A DNA stretch of 64,000 nucleotides. It comes from Coriobacteriaceae bacterium EMTCatB1 (GTDB taxonomy: Bacteria > Actinomycetota > Coriobacteriia > Anaerosomatales > Anaerosomataceae). The stretch spans positions 1,091,979 to 1,155,978 of the forward strand of contig BDLO01000001.1 of the NCBI GenBank assembly GCA_001950395.1, in the 5' to 3' direction. This document shows positions 32,832-41,935 of this stretch, piece after piece. Within the stretch, counting starts at the first letter, position 1, and each line of letters starts with the position of its first letter. The notes under the pieces were generated by a model. It had not been told where the DNA came from. It did no database searches and saw only the letters and a program-made list of their open reading frames with translations. Both the position numbers and the translations under genes were made by a program.

Positions 32832-34483
32832 CGCGCCACCTCCTGCGTTTCGCCGACCGGCATCCGCAGCGGCTCGCGCTCGCCTCGCCTCCACGCCAGG
32901 CGACACCGCCAACGCTCGTCGTCGCGTGCTGGGAAGTCCGACCTGAAGTGCACGCCTCGGCTCTCCGTGCGCTCGCGCGCCGCGCGAGCAATCAGCGCCG
33001 CGACCGTGACGAGGTTGCGGCACTCCATGGCGGCCGCGTCGAGCGCAGGCCCGCCGAGTCCGGCCGCGAGCTCAGACAGCTCCGCGCAAGCCGCCGCCAG
33101 CCCCTCTTCGGCACGCGTCACGCCCACGCGCTCGCTCATGAGCCGCTGCACGCGCCCTCTGACGAGCGCCGTCCCGCACGCGGCATCGCCCTCGACAGAC
33201 GCGACCAACCGCGCGGGTGCTGGGCGCGGGCGCGCACGCTCGAGGACGCGCGCGATGCGGCGGCTGAACACGAGCCCCTCGAGAAGCGAGTTGCTCGCGA
33301 GCCGGTTCGCGCCGTGCAGCCCGCTCGACGCCGCCTCTCCTGACGCGTACAGGCCGGGAAGAGAGGTGCGCCCGTCGCCGTCGGTGAGCACCCCGCCGAC
33401 CATGTAATGCGCCGCCGGCGCCACGGGCACGAGGTCGCGCGAAAGGTCGAACCCCGCCTCCTCGCACGCCCGCCAGATCGTGGGGAACCTTCGCCGCAAG
33501 AACTCCTCGCCCAAGTGGCGCGCGTCGAGCCACACGTTCGGCCGCCCGCAGCGCGCCATCACCCGCTCGATCTCGCGGCTCACCACGTCACGTGGGGCGA
33601 GCTCCGCGAGCGGGTGCGCATCGAGCATGAAGCGCTTGTGCTCGCAGTCGAGCAGGTACGCGCCTTCGCCGCGCAGCGCCTCGGTGATGAGGGACTTCGG
33701 GCTCGCTCCCGAGTCGAGCGCGGTGGGGTGGAACTGCACGAACTCCACGTCGGCCACGAGCGCACCCGCGCGCCACGCGGCCGCGATGCCGTCTCCCGTG
33801 GCGACCTCGGGATTCGTGGTGACGCGGTAGACCTGCCCGCACCCCCCGGTGGCGAGCACCGTCGCTCCCGACCACACGACGACGGGCTCGCTCGCGCCGC
33901 GCTCGAGCACGAGTGCGCCGACGCACCCGCGCTCGTCAGTCAGCAGGTCGACGAGGAACGCTTCTTCGAGGATCTCGATGCCGTCGTGCGCCCACGCAGC
34001 CGCCGTGAGCGCATCTTGCACCTCCGCGCCAGTGGCGTCGCCCGAGTGCAGCACGCGCGGCAGGCTGTGGCCGCCCTCCCGAGCGAGCGCGATGCCGCCC
34101 TCCGGCGTGCGGTCGAACGCCACGCCGAGCGCCTCGAGCTCGGCGAGCGCCTCGGGCGCCTCGCTCACCACCGCGCGCACGACGGCTGGGTCGCACAGCC
34201 CCTGCCCCACGACGAGCGTGTCGGCGACGTGGAGCTCCACGGAGTCGGCCTCTCCCACGGCGCCTGCGATGCCGCCCTGCGCGTACCATGTGTTCGTCTC
34301 GGACAAGCGCGCCTTGGTGATCAAGAGCACCTTCGCGAAGCTCGCGGCGTGAAGGGCAGCGACGAGCCCCGCGATGCCGCTCCCGACCACGAGCACGTCG
34401 CAGCGCCGGTGCGCAAGCGCGTCGGTGTCGAACGGCAGCAGGTACCGCCTGTCGAGCGGCCCGAGGTCGAGCGGCGCGCTCAC
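32828..34483 (-). CDS. nadB: L-aspartate oxidase
   Basis: About 551 residues. FAD-binding VLVVGSGIAGLVAALHAA (about 24-41); SETNTWYAQGGIAGA, GQGLCDP, EGGHSLPRVLHSGDATG and HYMVGGVLTDGDGRTSLPGLYASGEAASSGLHGANRLASNSLLEGLVF are all typical of aspartate oxidase or fumarate-reductase-type flavoproteins. It oxidises L-aspartate to iminoaspartate, the substrate of NadA. In an anaerobe the electron acceptor would be fumarate instead of oxygen. Start GTG 34483, with the alternative GTG 34492 overlapping the nadA stop. Confidence 0.95.
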   Translation of the reverse strand: MSAPLDLGPLDRRYLLPFDTDALAHRRCDVLVVGSGIAGLVAALHAASFAKVLLITKARLSETNTWYAQGGIAGAVGEADSVELHVADTLVVGQGLCDPAVVRAVVSEAPEALAELEALGVAFDRTPEGGIALAREGGHSLPRVLHSGDATGAEVQDALTAAAWAHDGIEILEEAFLVDLLTDERGCVGALVLERGASEPVVVWSGATVLATGGCGQVYRVTTNPEVATGDGIAAAWRAGALVADVEFVQFHPTALDSGASPKSLITEALRGEGAYLLDCEHKRFMLDAHPLAELAPRDVVSREIERVMARCGRPNVWLDARHLGEEFLRRRFPTIWRACEEAGFDLSRDLVPVAPAAHYMVGGVLTDGDGRTSLPGLYASGEAASSGLHGANRLASNSLLEGLVFSRRIARVLERARPRPAPARLVASVEGDAACGTALVRGRVQRLMSERVGVTRAEEGLAAACAELSELAAGLGGPALDAAAMECRNLVTVAALIARAARERTESRGVHFRSDFPARDDERWRCRLAWRRGEREPLRMPVGETQEVAR

Positions 34484-34488
34484 GGGCC

Positions 34489-35412
34489 TCACCCGATCGC
34501 GATCATGCGCTCGACCGCGGCGTGCGCCCGCGCGCGCACGTCGTCGGGCACCCGGACCTCGCCAGACATCTGGAGCAGGCAGTCGCAGACCTTCTCCAAG
34601 GTCGTCAGCTTCATGCTCGGGCAGAGCATCGGCGGGCATACGCCGAAGAAGCGCTTGCCGGGCGCTGCTTTCTCAAGCCCGTGCATCAGCCCCTCCTCGG
34701 TGACCACCACGAACTCCTCGGCGTCGGAAGCGACCGCGTGTCGGAGCATCCCCGAGGTCGAGAGCACCGCGTCTGCGAGCGCGACCACCTCCGGCCTGCA
34801 CTCGGGGTGCACGAGCACCTCGGCGTCCGGATGCTCGCGGGCCGCTTCCTCGACCGCCTCGACCTGCACGCGGTCGTGCGTCGGGCAGAAGCCGTCCCAG
34901 GGGATGATTTCGACCTCCGGGACCTGTGCCGCGACCCACGCGGCGAGGTTGCGGTCGGGCGCGAACAGGACGCGCTCGACCCCCAGCGACCGCACGACCT
35001 CAGGCGCGTTCGCCGAGGTGCAGCACACCTCCGAGACCGCTTTCACCTCCGCGGACGAGTTCACGTAGGTGACGAGCGGCACGCCGGGATGCTCGGCCTT
35101 GAACGCCATTGCCTGCTCTGCAGTGATCATGTCCGCCATCGGGCAGCCGGCTGCCGGCTCCGGCATGAGCACGGTCTTGTCGGGAGCCAGGATCTTCGCG
35201 GTCTCGGCCATGAAGTGCACGCCCGCGAAGACGATGACCTCCGCGTCCGTGCCCGCCGCCTGCCTGGAAAGCCCGAGCGAGTCCCCCACGAAGTCGGCGA
35301 CGTCTTGCACTTCGGGCCGCTGGTAGTTGTGCGCCAGGATGACGGCTCCGCGCTCGGCCGCAAGCCGCCGGATCTCATCGACGAGCCCGCTGATGTCAGA
35401 CCTGCCGGTCAA
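34489..35412 (-). CDS. nadA: Quinolinate synthase A
   Basis: 307 residues from TTG 35412 (GGGGAGG just upstream); earlier codons in frame would overlap panC. Condenses iminoaspartate and DHAP to quinolinate using one [4Fe-4S] cluster. The three cluster cysteines are recognisable: GCPMADM (Cys90), VHPEC (Cys205) and PPMLCPSMKL (near 265). Other markers are AHNYQRPEVQDVADFVGDSL and TYVNSSAEVKA. Oxygen-sensitive cluster use is consistent with an anaerobe. Twenty-five bases after panC. Confidence 0.95.
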   Translation of the reverse strand: MTGRSDISGLVDEIRRLAAERGAVILAHNYQRPEVQDVADFVGDSLGLSRQAAGTDAEVIVFAGVHFMAETAKILAPDKTVLMPEPAAGCPMADMITAEQAMAFKAEHPGVPLVTYVNSSAEVKAVSEVCCTSANAPEVVRSLGVERVLFAPDRNLAAWVAAQVPEVEIIPWDGFCPTHDRVQVEAVEEAAREHPDAEVLVHPECRPEVVALADAVLSTSGMLRHAVASDAEEFVVVTEEGLMHGLEKAAPGKRFFGVCPPMLCPSMKLTTLEKVCDCLLQMSGEVRVPDDVRARAHAAVERMIAIG

Positions 35413-35437
35413 CCCCTCCCCTTTCCTCGTGGCGCCG

Positions 35438-36283
35438 TCACGCCGACGGCATCGCCATGTTGTCGATGAGCCGCGTCGACCCGACCCGGGCCGCGACGAT
35501 TGCCCTAGCGCCTGCCACGCTCGTCGCACGCGCGAGCGTCTTCGGATCCACGAGGGCCGCGTAGTCGAGCTGCGCGAGCGGCTCGGCCTCGACCGTGTCG
35601 CGCATCGCGCGCTCGAGGTACTCCACGTCGGTCTCGCCCCCGCACGCGAGCGTCTCCGCCTCGCGGAGAGCTCGGTACAGCACGGTCGCCGCGGCACGCT
35701 CCTCGCGCGTGAGGTACGCGTTGCGGCTCGACATCGCGAGACCATCCGGCTCGCGGACGATCGGGCAACCGACGACCTTCACCGGGAAGTCGAGGTCGGC
35801 CACCATCCGCTTGACGATCACGAGCTGCTGGAAGTCCTTCTCGCCGAAGAACGCGAGGTCGGGCGCCACGAGCGAGAACAGCTTGGCGACGATCGTGCAC
35901 ACGCCGCGGAAGTGCCCTGGCCGTGACGCGCCCTCCCACACCTCACCGAGAGGCCCCGGATCGACGGTCACCTGCGCGTCGGGCGCGTACATCGCCTCGG
36001 TGCTCGGCGTAAAGACAGCATCTACGCCTTCAGCGGCAAGCGCCGCCAGATCGCGCTGCAGGTCGCGCGGGTACGCCTCGAAGTCTTCGCCGGGGCCGAA
36101 CTGCGTAGGGTTCACGAAGATCGACACCGCCACGACGTCTGCACGCGCCCGCGCGGCGCGTACGAGCGACAGGTGCCCCTCGTGGAGCGCTCCCATCGTC
36201 GGCACGAGAGCGACCCGCTTCCCCTCGCGCCGCGCCTCGAGCACGAGCTGCCGGATCTCCTCTTTCGAAACGGCCTGCTCCAC
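35438..36283 (-). CDS. panC: Pantothenate synthetase
   Basis: 281 residues. ATP-dependent ligation of pantoate and beta-alanine. The HIGH-type motif PTMGALHEGHLSLV is at about 28-41; VSIFVNPTQFGPGEDFEAYPR, FFGEKDFQQLVIVKRMVADL and IVREPDGLAMSSRNAYL (KMSKS-like) follow. Full family length. It lies 6 bases after panB. The third enzyme, PanD (aspartate decarboxylase), is not in this window. Confidence 0.96.
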   Translation of the reverse strand: MEQAVSKEEIRQLVLEARREGKRVALVPTMGALHEGHLSLVRAARARADVVAVSIFVNPTQFGPGEDFEAYPRDLQRDLAALAAEGVDAVFTPSTEAMYAPDAQVTVDPGPLGEVWEGASRPGHFRGVCTIVAKLFSLVAPDLAFFGEKDFQQLVIVKRMVADLDFPVKVVGCPIVREPDGLAMSSRNAYLTREERAAATVLYRALREAETLACGGETDVEYLERAMRDTVEAEPLAQLDYAALVDPKTLARATSVAGARAIVAARVGSTRLIDNMAMPSA

Positions 36284-36289
36284 CGCGGA

Positions 36290-37177
36290 TCACTCCTCGT
36301 CCGGTGCGTGTGCGGCCGTGCGCGGCAGCGCGGTCTCGAGCTCCGCGACGACCGTCTCGCTCGCGTGGGTCGCGTTGGCCTCGCCGGGGAACGTCCCCTC
36401 GCGCACCTCTCGCACGTACGCGGCGAGCGCGTCTGCGAGCACGCGCTCCGCGTCCGCGTACCGCTTCGCGTGCTTCGGCGTGAAGGTCGAAAGCCCCACG
36501 AGGTCGTGGAAGACCTGCACCTGGCCGTCGCACGAGGGGCCTGCGCCGATGCCGATCGTCGGGATCTCCAGCTCCTCTGTGACGATGGCGGCGACTTCTG
36601 CCGGCACGAGCTCGAGCACCACTGCGAACGCGCCGGCCGCTTCGAGAGCGAGCGCGTCCTCGACGAGCGCGATGGCCTCGCCCGTCTCCTTGGCTCGCAC
36701 GCGGTAGCCGCCGAACACGTTTACCGACTGCGGCGTGAGCCCGAGGTGCCCCATCACCGGGATTCCTGCGGCCACCATGCGCTCCACGAGCGGCGCGATG
36801 CTGCGACCGCCTTCCACCTTCACGGCGGCAGCGCCCGCCTCGGCCAGCAGCCGCACGGCGTTGGCGACCGCGTCGTCGGGAGACGCCTGGTACGAGCCGA
36901 ACGGCATGTCGGCGACGACCAGAGGCCGCACGACCGTGCGCGCCACGGCAGCGGTGTGGCGCAGCATGTCGTCGAGCGTGACCGGCAGCGTGCTCGCGTA
37001 CCCGAGCACCGTCATGCCGAGCGAGTCGCCGACGAGCACCGCGTCCGCGCCCGCGGCCTCGGCGACACGCGCAGAGGGGGCGTCGTAGGCGGTGACCATC
37101 ACGATCGGATCGCCCGAGCGCTTCATCTCGCCGAAGGTGGCGACCGTCACCCGCTCCAGGCTCGTTCGAGCACTCAT
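36290..37177 (-). CDS. panB: 3-methyl-2-oxobutanoate hydroxymethyltransferase
   Basis: 295 residues, ATG 37177 with AAGGAG upstream. First step of pantothenate synthesis (ketoisovalerate + methylene-THF -> ketopantoate). Family segments: VMVTAYDAPSARVAEAAGADAVLVGDSLGM, PVTLDDMLRHTAAVAR, DMPFGSYQ, AVKVEGG, VMGHLGLTPQSVNVFGGYRVRAK, IPTIGIGAGPSCDGQVQVFHDL. First gene of the long minus-strand cofactor run. Divergent from the aldehyde oxidoreductase gene. Confidence 0.96.
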   Translation of the reverse strand: MSARTSLERVTVATFGEMKRSGDPIVMVTAYDAPSARVAEAAGADAVLVGDSLGMTVLGYASTLPVTLDDMLRHTAAVARTVVRPLVVADMPFGSYQASPDDAVANAVRLLAEAGAAAVKVEGGRSIAPLVERMVAAGIPVMGHLGLTPQSVNVFGGYRVRAKETGEAIALVEDALALEAAGAFAVVLELVPAEVAAIVTEELEIPTIGIGAGPSCDGQVQVFHDLVGLSTFTPKHAKRYADAERVLADALAAYVREVREGTFPGEANATHASETVVAELETALPRTAAHAPDEE

Positions 37178-37248
37178 CGCACCGCTCCTTTCCGGCAGTC
37201 CCGGCCCCGGTTCCGGGGTCCAGGCAGCCTCCACAGGTGGGGCGTCCA

Positions 37249-37257
37249 AGTATAGCA
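37249..37257 (-). promoter_or_regulatory. Extended -10 promoter candidate for the panB operon
   Basis: Minus strand TGC-TATACT (5/6 to TATAAT with an extended TG), 72 bases before the panB start. No convincing -35. A perfect hairpin, CCCCGG-AA-CCGGGG, is present in the leader at 37205-37218. Confidence 0.45.
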
Positions 37258-37370
37258 CCGGGAAAGTCGGCGAGCGGCGACGCGAGGAATGCATAACGGG
37301 CCGCTGTTAGGGCATACACATTGTTTAGACGCGCGCACAGGGGGTGCACGGCGAACACGAGGAGGCGCCT

Positions 37371-39161
37371 ATGAAGAAGATCGTGCGCATCGACATGTCC
37401 GATCTGAGCGTGAGGACCGAGCCGCTTCCTGAGAAGTGGTCGCGCTACGGCGGTCGCGCTCTGACGGACGCGATCGTGTTCTCGGAGGTCCCTCCGACGG
37501 CAGACCCGCTGGGACCCGAGAACAAGCTCGTCTTCGCGCCCGGAATCCTCGGCGGGACGACCGCCCCGAACGGAGGCCGTCTGTCGGCCGGCGCGAAGAG
37601 CCCGCTCACGGGCGGCATCAAGGAGTCGAACTCTGGCGGCCAGGCGGCGCACGCCCTTGCGAAGCTCGGGATCGCCGCACTGGTGATCGAAGGCGCCCCC
37701 GCAGACAAGGACGCCCGTTACCTCATCAAGGTCGCCGCCGACGGCTCCGTCGAACTGAAGCGGGTGGACGAGTGGGCCGGGGCCGGCAACTACGCGGTCT
37801 CGGACGGCATCAAGCAGATGATGGGCGACGTCAAGCGGTACGCCACCATCTCCATCGGTCCCGCTGGCGAGATGGGGATGAAGATGGCCGGCATCGCGGT
37901 CAGCGACCCTGACGGCTATCCGAACCGCTTCCTCGGCCGTGGCGGCCTGGGCGCGGTCATGGGCTCCAAGGGCGTCAAAGCGATCGTGCTCGTCGACGAG
38001 GGGCTGCCTACGGTCGAGCACGCCGACCGCGACGCGTTCAACGCGGCCGTCAAGAAGTTCGCGGCCGCACTGCGGGAGCACGCAGTGACCGGTCAGGGCC
38101 TGCCCACCTACGGCACCAACGTCCTCGCCAACATCATCAACGAGGCGGGCGGGTATCCGACGCGCAACTTCTCGAGCGGCCGCTTCGAGCTCGTCGAGAA
38201 CATCTCCGGCGAGACGCAGCGCGAGGTCACGCTGGAGCGCGGTGGCAACGTCAAGCACGGCTGCCATACCGGCTGCGTCATCCAGTGCTCGCGGTACTGG
38301 GTTGACAAGGACGGCAACTACGTCACGAAGGGTCCCGAGTACGAGAGCGTGTGGTCGCTCGGCGCTGACTGTGGCATCGGCGACCTCGACGACGTCGCGG
38401 CGCTCGATAGAGCGTGCGGCGACATCGGCATCGACACCATCGAGACGGGCGTGATGCTCGGCGTGTACATGGATTCGGGTCGCTTGGCTTTCGGCGACGG
38501 CAAGGGCGCGCTGCGCTTGCTCGAAGAGGAGATCCGCAAGGGCACCGACCTCGGTCGGATCCTCGGCGACGGCGCTGAGGCCACAGGCAAGGCGTTCGAC
38601 GTCAAGCGCATCCCGGTGGTGAAGCACCAGGGCCTGCCGGCGTACGATCCGCGGCCGATCCAAGGCATCGGCGTCACCTACGCCACGTCTCCGATGGGCG
38701 CCGACCACACGGCCGGCTACTCCATCACCGCAAACGTCCTCAACGTCGGCGGCACCGTGGATCCGTTGAAGCCAGACGGGCAAGCTGAGCTCTCCAAGGG
38801 CCTGCAGATCGCGACCGGCATGCTCGACTCGATGGGAATGTGCATCTTCGTCGCATTCGCGGTGCTCGACATCCCAGAGGCGTTCGACGCCATCTTCGAG
38901 ATGGCCACGGCGCACACTGGTCAGGCATGGGACGCCGACGCGCTCATGGAGCTCGGCAAGGAGACGCTCACGATGGAGCGCCTCTACAACGAGGCGATAG
39001 GCTTCAAGCCGGAAGACGACCGCCTGCCGCGGTTCTTCTACGAGGAGAAGCTGCCGCCGCACGACGCCGTGTTCTCCGTGTCTGACGCCGACCTGGACTC
39101 GGTCTTCGACTTCGTGCCGGAGACCGCTGCCAAGATGGGCGTCTCGAAGCCTGGCGCGTGA
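37371..39161 (+). CDS. Tungsten-type aldehyde:ferredoxin oxidoreductase
   Basis: 596 residues from ATG 37371 with strong RBS GAGGAGG. Family N-terminus with WSRYGGRALTD; APGILGGTTAPNGGRLSAGAKSPLTGGIKESNSGG resembles the pterin-binding AOR segment, and RGGLGAVMGSKGVKAIVL the next. The [4Fe-4S] cluster uses Cys298, Cys302 and Cys306 (GCHTGCVIQC) with Cys491 (GMCIFVAF) near the C-terminus, as in AOR homologues. AORs hold a bis-pterin W cofactor and oxidise aldehydes to acids, reducing ferredoxin, or run in reverse. It is followed by MoaD-like and ThiF-like genes, a pairing typical of this family and consistent with supply of the pterin thiolates. The substrate is not deducible. Confidence 0.93.
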   Translation: MKKIVRIDMSDLSVRTEPLPEKWSRYGGRALTDAIVFSEVPPTADPLGPENKLVFAPGILGGTTAPNGGRLSAGAKSPLTGGIKESNSGGQAAHALAKLGIAALVIEGAPADKDARYLIKVAADGSVELKRVDEWAGAGNYAVSDGIKQMMGDVKRYATISIGPAGEMGMKMAGIAVSDPDGYPNRFLGRGGLGAVMGSKGVKAIVLVDEGLPTVEHADRDAFNAAVKKFAAALREHAVTGQGLPTYGTNVLANIINEAGGYPTRNFSSGRFELVENISGETQREVTLERGGNVKHGCHTGCVIQCSRYWVDKDGNYVTKGPEYESVWSLGADCGIGDLDDVAALDRACGDIGIDTIETGVMLGVYMDSGRLAFGDGKGALRLLEEEIRKGTDLGRILGDGAEATGKAFDVKRIPVVKHQGLPAYDPRPIQGIGVTYATSPMGADHTAGYSITANVLNVGGTVDPLKPDGQAELSKGLQIATGMLDSMGMCIFVAFAVLDIPEAFDAIFEMATAHTGQAWDADALMELGKETLTMERLYNEAIGFKPEDDRLPRFFYEEKLPPHDAVFSVSDADLDSVFDFVPETAAKMGVSKPGA

Positions 39162-39170
39162 GGCGAAGCT

Positions 39171-39407
39171 GTGCGCGTCGAGCTCGCATTGTTCGCGTCG
39201 CTCAGGCGCTACCTGCCTGAGGGCGAGACGGGACACGAGCGGACGATCGACCTGCCCGACGGCACGACCGTCGGGCAGGTCATCGCTATGCTTGGACTGC
39301 CGGATGAGCCGCGGGTCGTGTTCGTGAACGGCCGCCACGCCCCGGACGACCACGTGCTTCGCGACGGCGACCGGCTCGCCGTGTTCCCGCCGGTGGCGGG
39401 CGGGTGA
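39171..39407 (+). CDS. MoaD/ThiS-family sulfur carrier protein
   Basis: 78 residues, GTG start, beta-grasp fold: LALFASLRRYLPEG... TVGQVIAMLGLP... VFVNGRHAPDDHVLRDGDRLAVFPPVAGG. The C-terminal Gly-Gly is the site that is adenylated and thiocarboxylated. The FPPVAGG end is MoaD-type, so it likely feeds dithiolene formation of the W/Mo cofactor for the preceding AOR. Overlaps the ThiF-like gene by 4 bases. Confidence 0.9.
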   Translation: MRVELALFASLRRYLPEGETGHERTIDLPDGTTVGQVIAMLGLPDEPRVVFVNGRHAPDDHVLRDGDRLAVFPPVAGG

Positions 39408-40012
39408 TCGCCGTGGCGCTTTCCGAGAGCGAGCGCGTCCGCCGACGGCTTCGCGATGCCCGCGTCGGCATCGTCGGCCTGGGCGGGCTCGGCTCGAACG
39501 TGGCGTGGATGCTCGTGCGCGCGGGCGTGGGGGCGCTCGTGCTCGCAGACCACGACGTGGTGGACGCGAGCAACCTCGATCGCCAGTTCTACTTCCTCGA
39601 CCAGATCGGGCTTCCTAAGACCGAGGCGCTTGCCTCGAATCTGCGCCGCATCCGGCCAGACGTCCAGCTCGACCTGCACCGGGTGCGCGTCAGCCGCGAG
39701 AACCTGCCCCACCTGTTCGCTGGCTGCGACGTCGTGGTGGAGGCGGTCGACGCGGCCTCCGAGAAGGCGGCGGTCATCGAAGGGTGCTGCGACGCGCTCC
39801 CCGAGACGCCGCTCGTCGCGGCGTCAGGGATCGCCGGGGCCGGATCTGCGAACAGCATCGTCACGCGACGCCTTGGCGAGAAGGTGTGGCTGTGCGGGGA
39901 CGCCGAGACACCGGCAGACGGCCACGCGCTGGTGGCGAGCAGAGTGGCGGCCGCAGCCGCCCACCAGGCGCACATGGTGGTCCGCATCTTGCTCGGCGAC
40001 CCCGAACCGTGA
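39404..40012 (+). CDS. ThiF/MoeB-like E1-type adenylyltransferase, short form
   Basis: 202 residues. Rossmann nucleotide site GIVGLGGLGSNVAWMLVRAGVG, then VLADHDVVDASNLDRQFYFLDQIGLPKTEAL (with adenylation Arg/Gln) and DVVVEAVDAASEKA. It is shorter than MoeB (about 250) and lacks the two CxxC zinc pairs and rhodanese domain. A single cysteine in VWLCGDAE may be the acceptor. It should activate the Gly-Gly of the MoaD-like protein encoded just before. The stop is 11 bases from the convergent folK end. Confidence 0.88.
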   Translation: MIAVALSESERVRRRLRDARVGIVGLGGLGSNVAWMLVRAGVGALVLADHDVVDASNLDRQFYFLDQIGLPKTEALASNLRRIRPDVQLDLHRVRVSRENLPHLFAGCDVVVEAVDAASEKAAVIEGCCDALPETPLVAASGIAGAGSANSIVTRRLGEKVWLCGDAETPADGHALVASRVAAAAAHQAHMVVRILLGDPEP

Positions 40013-40023
40013 CGCCGGCTCGC

Positions 40024-41088
40024 CTAGTCGTCGTCGAGCGACTCAAGCAGCCGGCCAGCGGCCTTCGCTTCCTGAAGCACGCGGAGGGCGTCCGCTTCGC
40101 GCTCCTTCGGCACGAGCAGGCGCACTGTCTCGACCAGCGGCAGATACGGAGCGCGCGGCGGGTGGAACATCACCGGGATGCCGGCGTCTTCGAGCAGTCC
40201 TTTGTGCAGCAACGCCTCCACCGGGTTCTCGGTCCACACGCGCTGGAACGTCTCGATGGCCACCCACTCGCCTGCGGCATCGGGCACGCTCTCGGCCGGC
40301 TCGCGCCCCGGCTCCCCGATCGCGGCGGGTTCCGCCGCCACGAACTCGACGCCCTCGCCCCGTGACGGCTCCGGCGGCGTGAGGCGCTCGAAGCCTGGGA
40401 CGGGTCCGATCACGCCCGTGATCCGCCCGAGCGTCGCGCTCTCGCGCGTGAGCTTCGAGCCGTCGGGGAGCGTCACGTCTGGCACGACCTCCAGGAGCGG
40501 CACCACGACGAACTCGCGCTCGCGGAGCCGGGGGTGCGGGATGGTGAGCTGCGGGCTTTCCCACTCCTCGTCGTCGAACAGAAGGATGTCGATGTCGATC
40601 GTGCGCGGTCCGAAACGCGCGCCCTCGCGCACGCGCCCGAGCTCGGACTCGATCCGCTGGCACTCCTCGAGGAGCTGGTCCGCCCGCAGCGCCGTCGCGA
40701 CGGCCGCTACCGCGTTGGCGTACGGCGGCTGACCGGGCTCGCCCCACGGCTCGCTCTCGTACAGGTGGCTCACCACCGCAACGGTGGTCTCCGGAAGCTC
40801 GTCGATGCGGCGCACCGCCTCGGCGATCGCAGACGCGCGGTCGCCGAGGTTCGCTCCGAGCCCGAGGAGCGCCATCGAGCGGTGACGGACCTCTTCGCTC
40901 ACCGGCCAGCTCAGCAGCGCGCGCCAGTGCGGCAGCCGCTCCTCGTCTGACGCGGCCCGGAAGCGCGGCTCGCCGGGCGCGACGCCACGCACCGCCGCCT
41001 CAGCGCGCTCGAGGGCCTCCGGGTCGTCGACCTCCGCCTCGCCGAAACCGTGGAGCGTCTGTCGGTACGCGTCGTCGAGCTCACTCAT
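40024..41088 (-). CDS. folK: Dihydropteridine pyrophosphokinase (HPPK) with extra N- and C-terminal domains
   Basis: 354 residues, twice the usual HPPK length. Residues about 1-65 are an unassigned acidic extension. Residues about 68-210 are HPPK: LLGLGANLGDRASAIAEAVRRI, LYESEPWG, NAVAAVATALRADQLLEECQRIESELGRVRE, RFGPRTIDIDILLFDDE and IPHPRLREREFVVVPLLEV. A linker (about 230-280) and a C-terminal DUF2007-like domain (EWVAIETFQRVWTENPVEALLHKGLLEDAGIPVMF ... READALRVLQEAKAAG) follow. Transfers pyrophosphate from ATP to hydroxymethyldihydropterin, before FolP. Start ATG 41088 overlaps the folP stop. Confidence 0.9.
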   Translation of the reverse strand: MSELDDAYRQTLHGFGEAEVDDPEALERAEAAVRGVAPGEPRFRAASDEERLPHWRALLSWPVSEEVRHRSMALLGLGANLGDRASAIAEAVRRIDELPETTVAVVSHLYESEPWGEPGQPPYANAVAAVATALRADQLLEECQRIESELGRVREGARFGPRTIDIDILLFDDEEWESPQLTIPHPRLREREFVVVPLLEVVPDVTLPDGSKLTRESATLGRITGVIGPVPGFERLTPPEPSRGEGVEFVAAEPAAIGEPGREPAESVPDAAGEWVAIETFQRVWTENPVEALLHKGLLEDAGIPVMFHPPRAPYLPLVETVRLLVPKEREADALRVLQEAKAAGRLLESLDDD

Positions 41089-41927
41089 GCGCCGCTCCCT
41101 TCCAGCGCGCCCCACACGGTGAGCGCCTGCTTCGTCTCGCGGACGTCGTGCACGCGCACGATGCTCGCCCCGTGCGCCGCCGCCCACAGCGCCACCGCGA
41201 CGCTTCCGCCGAGGCGCCGCTTCGGCTCGGGCTCGCCGGTGAGGTCGCCGATCATGCGCTTGCGAGACGCCCCCACGAGCACGGGGTACCCGAGCGACGC
41301 GAGTTCAGAGAGGGCGCGCAGCAGCGCGAGGTTGTGGTCGAGCGTCTTGCCGAAGCCGATGCCGGGATCCACGCAGATGCGCTCCGGCGCCACGCCAGCC
41401 GCCACGAGCGCGGTCGCCTGCCGCTCGAGGAACGCTCGCACCTCTACCACGACGTCGTCGTAGCGCGGGTTCGCCTGCATGCTCTTCGGCTCGCCGAGCA
41501 TGTGCATGACGACAAGCCCCGCGTCGCTTGCGGCCGCGACCTCGACCATCGCCGAATCGCGGAAGCCCGCGACGTCGTTCACGATGCTCGCGCCTGAGGC
41601 GAGCGCAGCGTGGGCCACCTCGGCGTGCCGGGTGTCGATCGAGACGGGGACACCCGCCTCGCGCGCCAGCCGCTCCACGACCGGCAGCACCCGCGCCGAC
41701 TCGACGTCGGGCGGCACCTCATCCGAGCCAGGCCGGGTGGACTCGCCGCCCACGTCGAGGATGTCCGCGCCCTCGCGCACGAGCCGAAGCCCGTGCTCGA
41801 CCGCGGCGTCGGCCGTCGCGTGCTCGCCGCCGTCGGAGAACGAGTCCGGCGTGACGTTCACGATGCCCATGACGAGCGGCCGCTCGAGCGAAAGCGGGTA
41901 CCGCCCGCACTGCCACACGCGGCTCAC
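41085..41927 (-). CDS. folP: Dihydropteroate synthase
   Basis: 280 residues from GTG 41927 (AGGAGG before). DHPS markers: MGIVNVTPDSFSDGGEH, GADILDVGGESTRPGSDEV, VSIDTRHAEVAHAALASGASIVNDVAGF, VVMHMLGEPKSMQANPRYDDVVVEV, DPGIGFGKTLDHNLALLRAL, VGASRKRMIG. Joins pABA to the pterin. Eight bases after folE. Confidence 0.96.
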   Translation of the reverse strand: MSRVWQCGRYPLSLERPLVMGIVNVTPDSFSDGGEHATADAAVEHGLRLVREGADILDVGGESTRPGSDEVPPDVESARVLPVVERLAREAGVPVSIDTRHAEVAHAALASGASIVNDVAGFRDSAMVEVAAASDAGLVVMHMLGEPKSMQANPRYDDVVVEVRAFLERQATALVAAGVAPERICVDPGIGFGKTLDHNLALLRALSELASLGYPVLVGASRKRMIGDLTGEPEPKRRLGGSVAVALWAAAHGASIVRVHDVRETKQALTVWGALEGSGA

Positions 41928-41935
41928 GGCGCCTC

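Noticed and set aside
36030-39353. 1107-codon minus-strand open frame across panC/panB and the aldehyde oxidoreductase
   Set aside because: It is antisense to the AOR, MoaD-like and panB genes, all with clear family motifs; its own translation is low-complexity.
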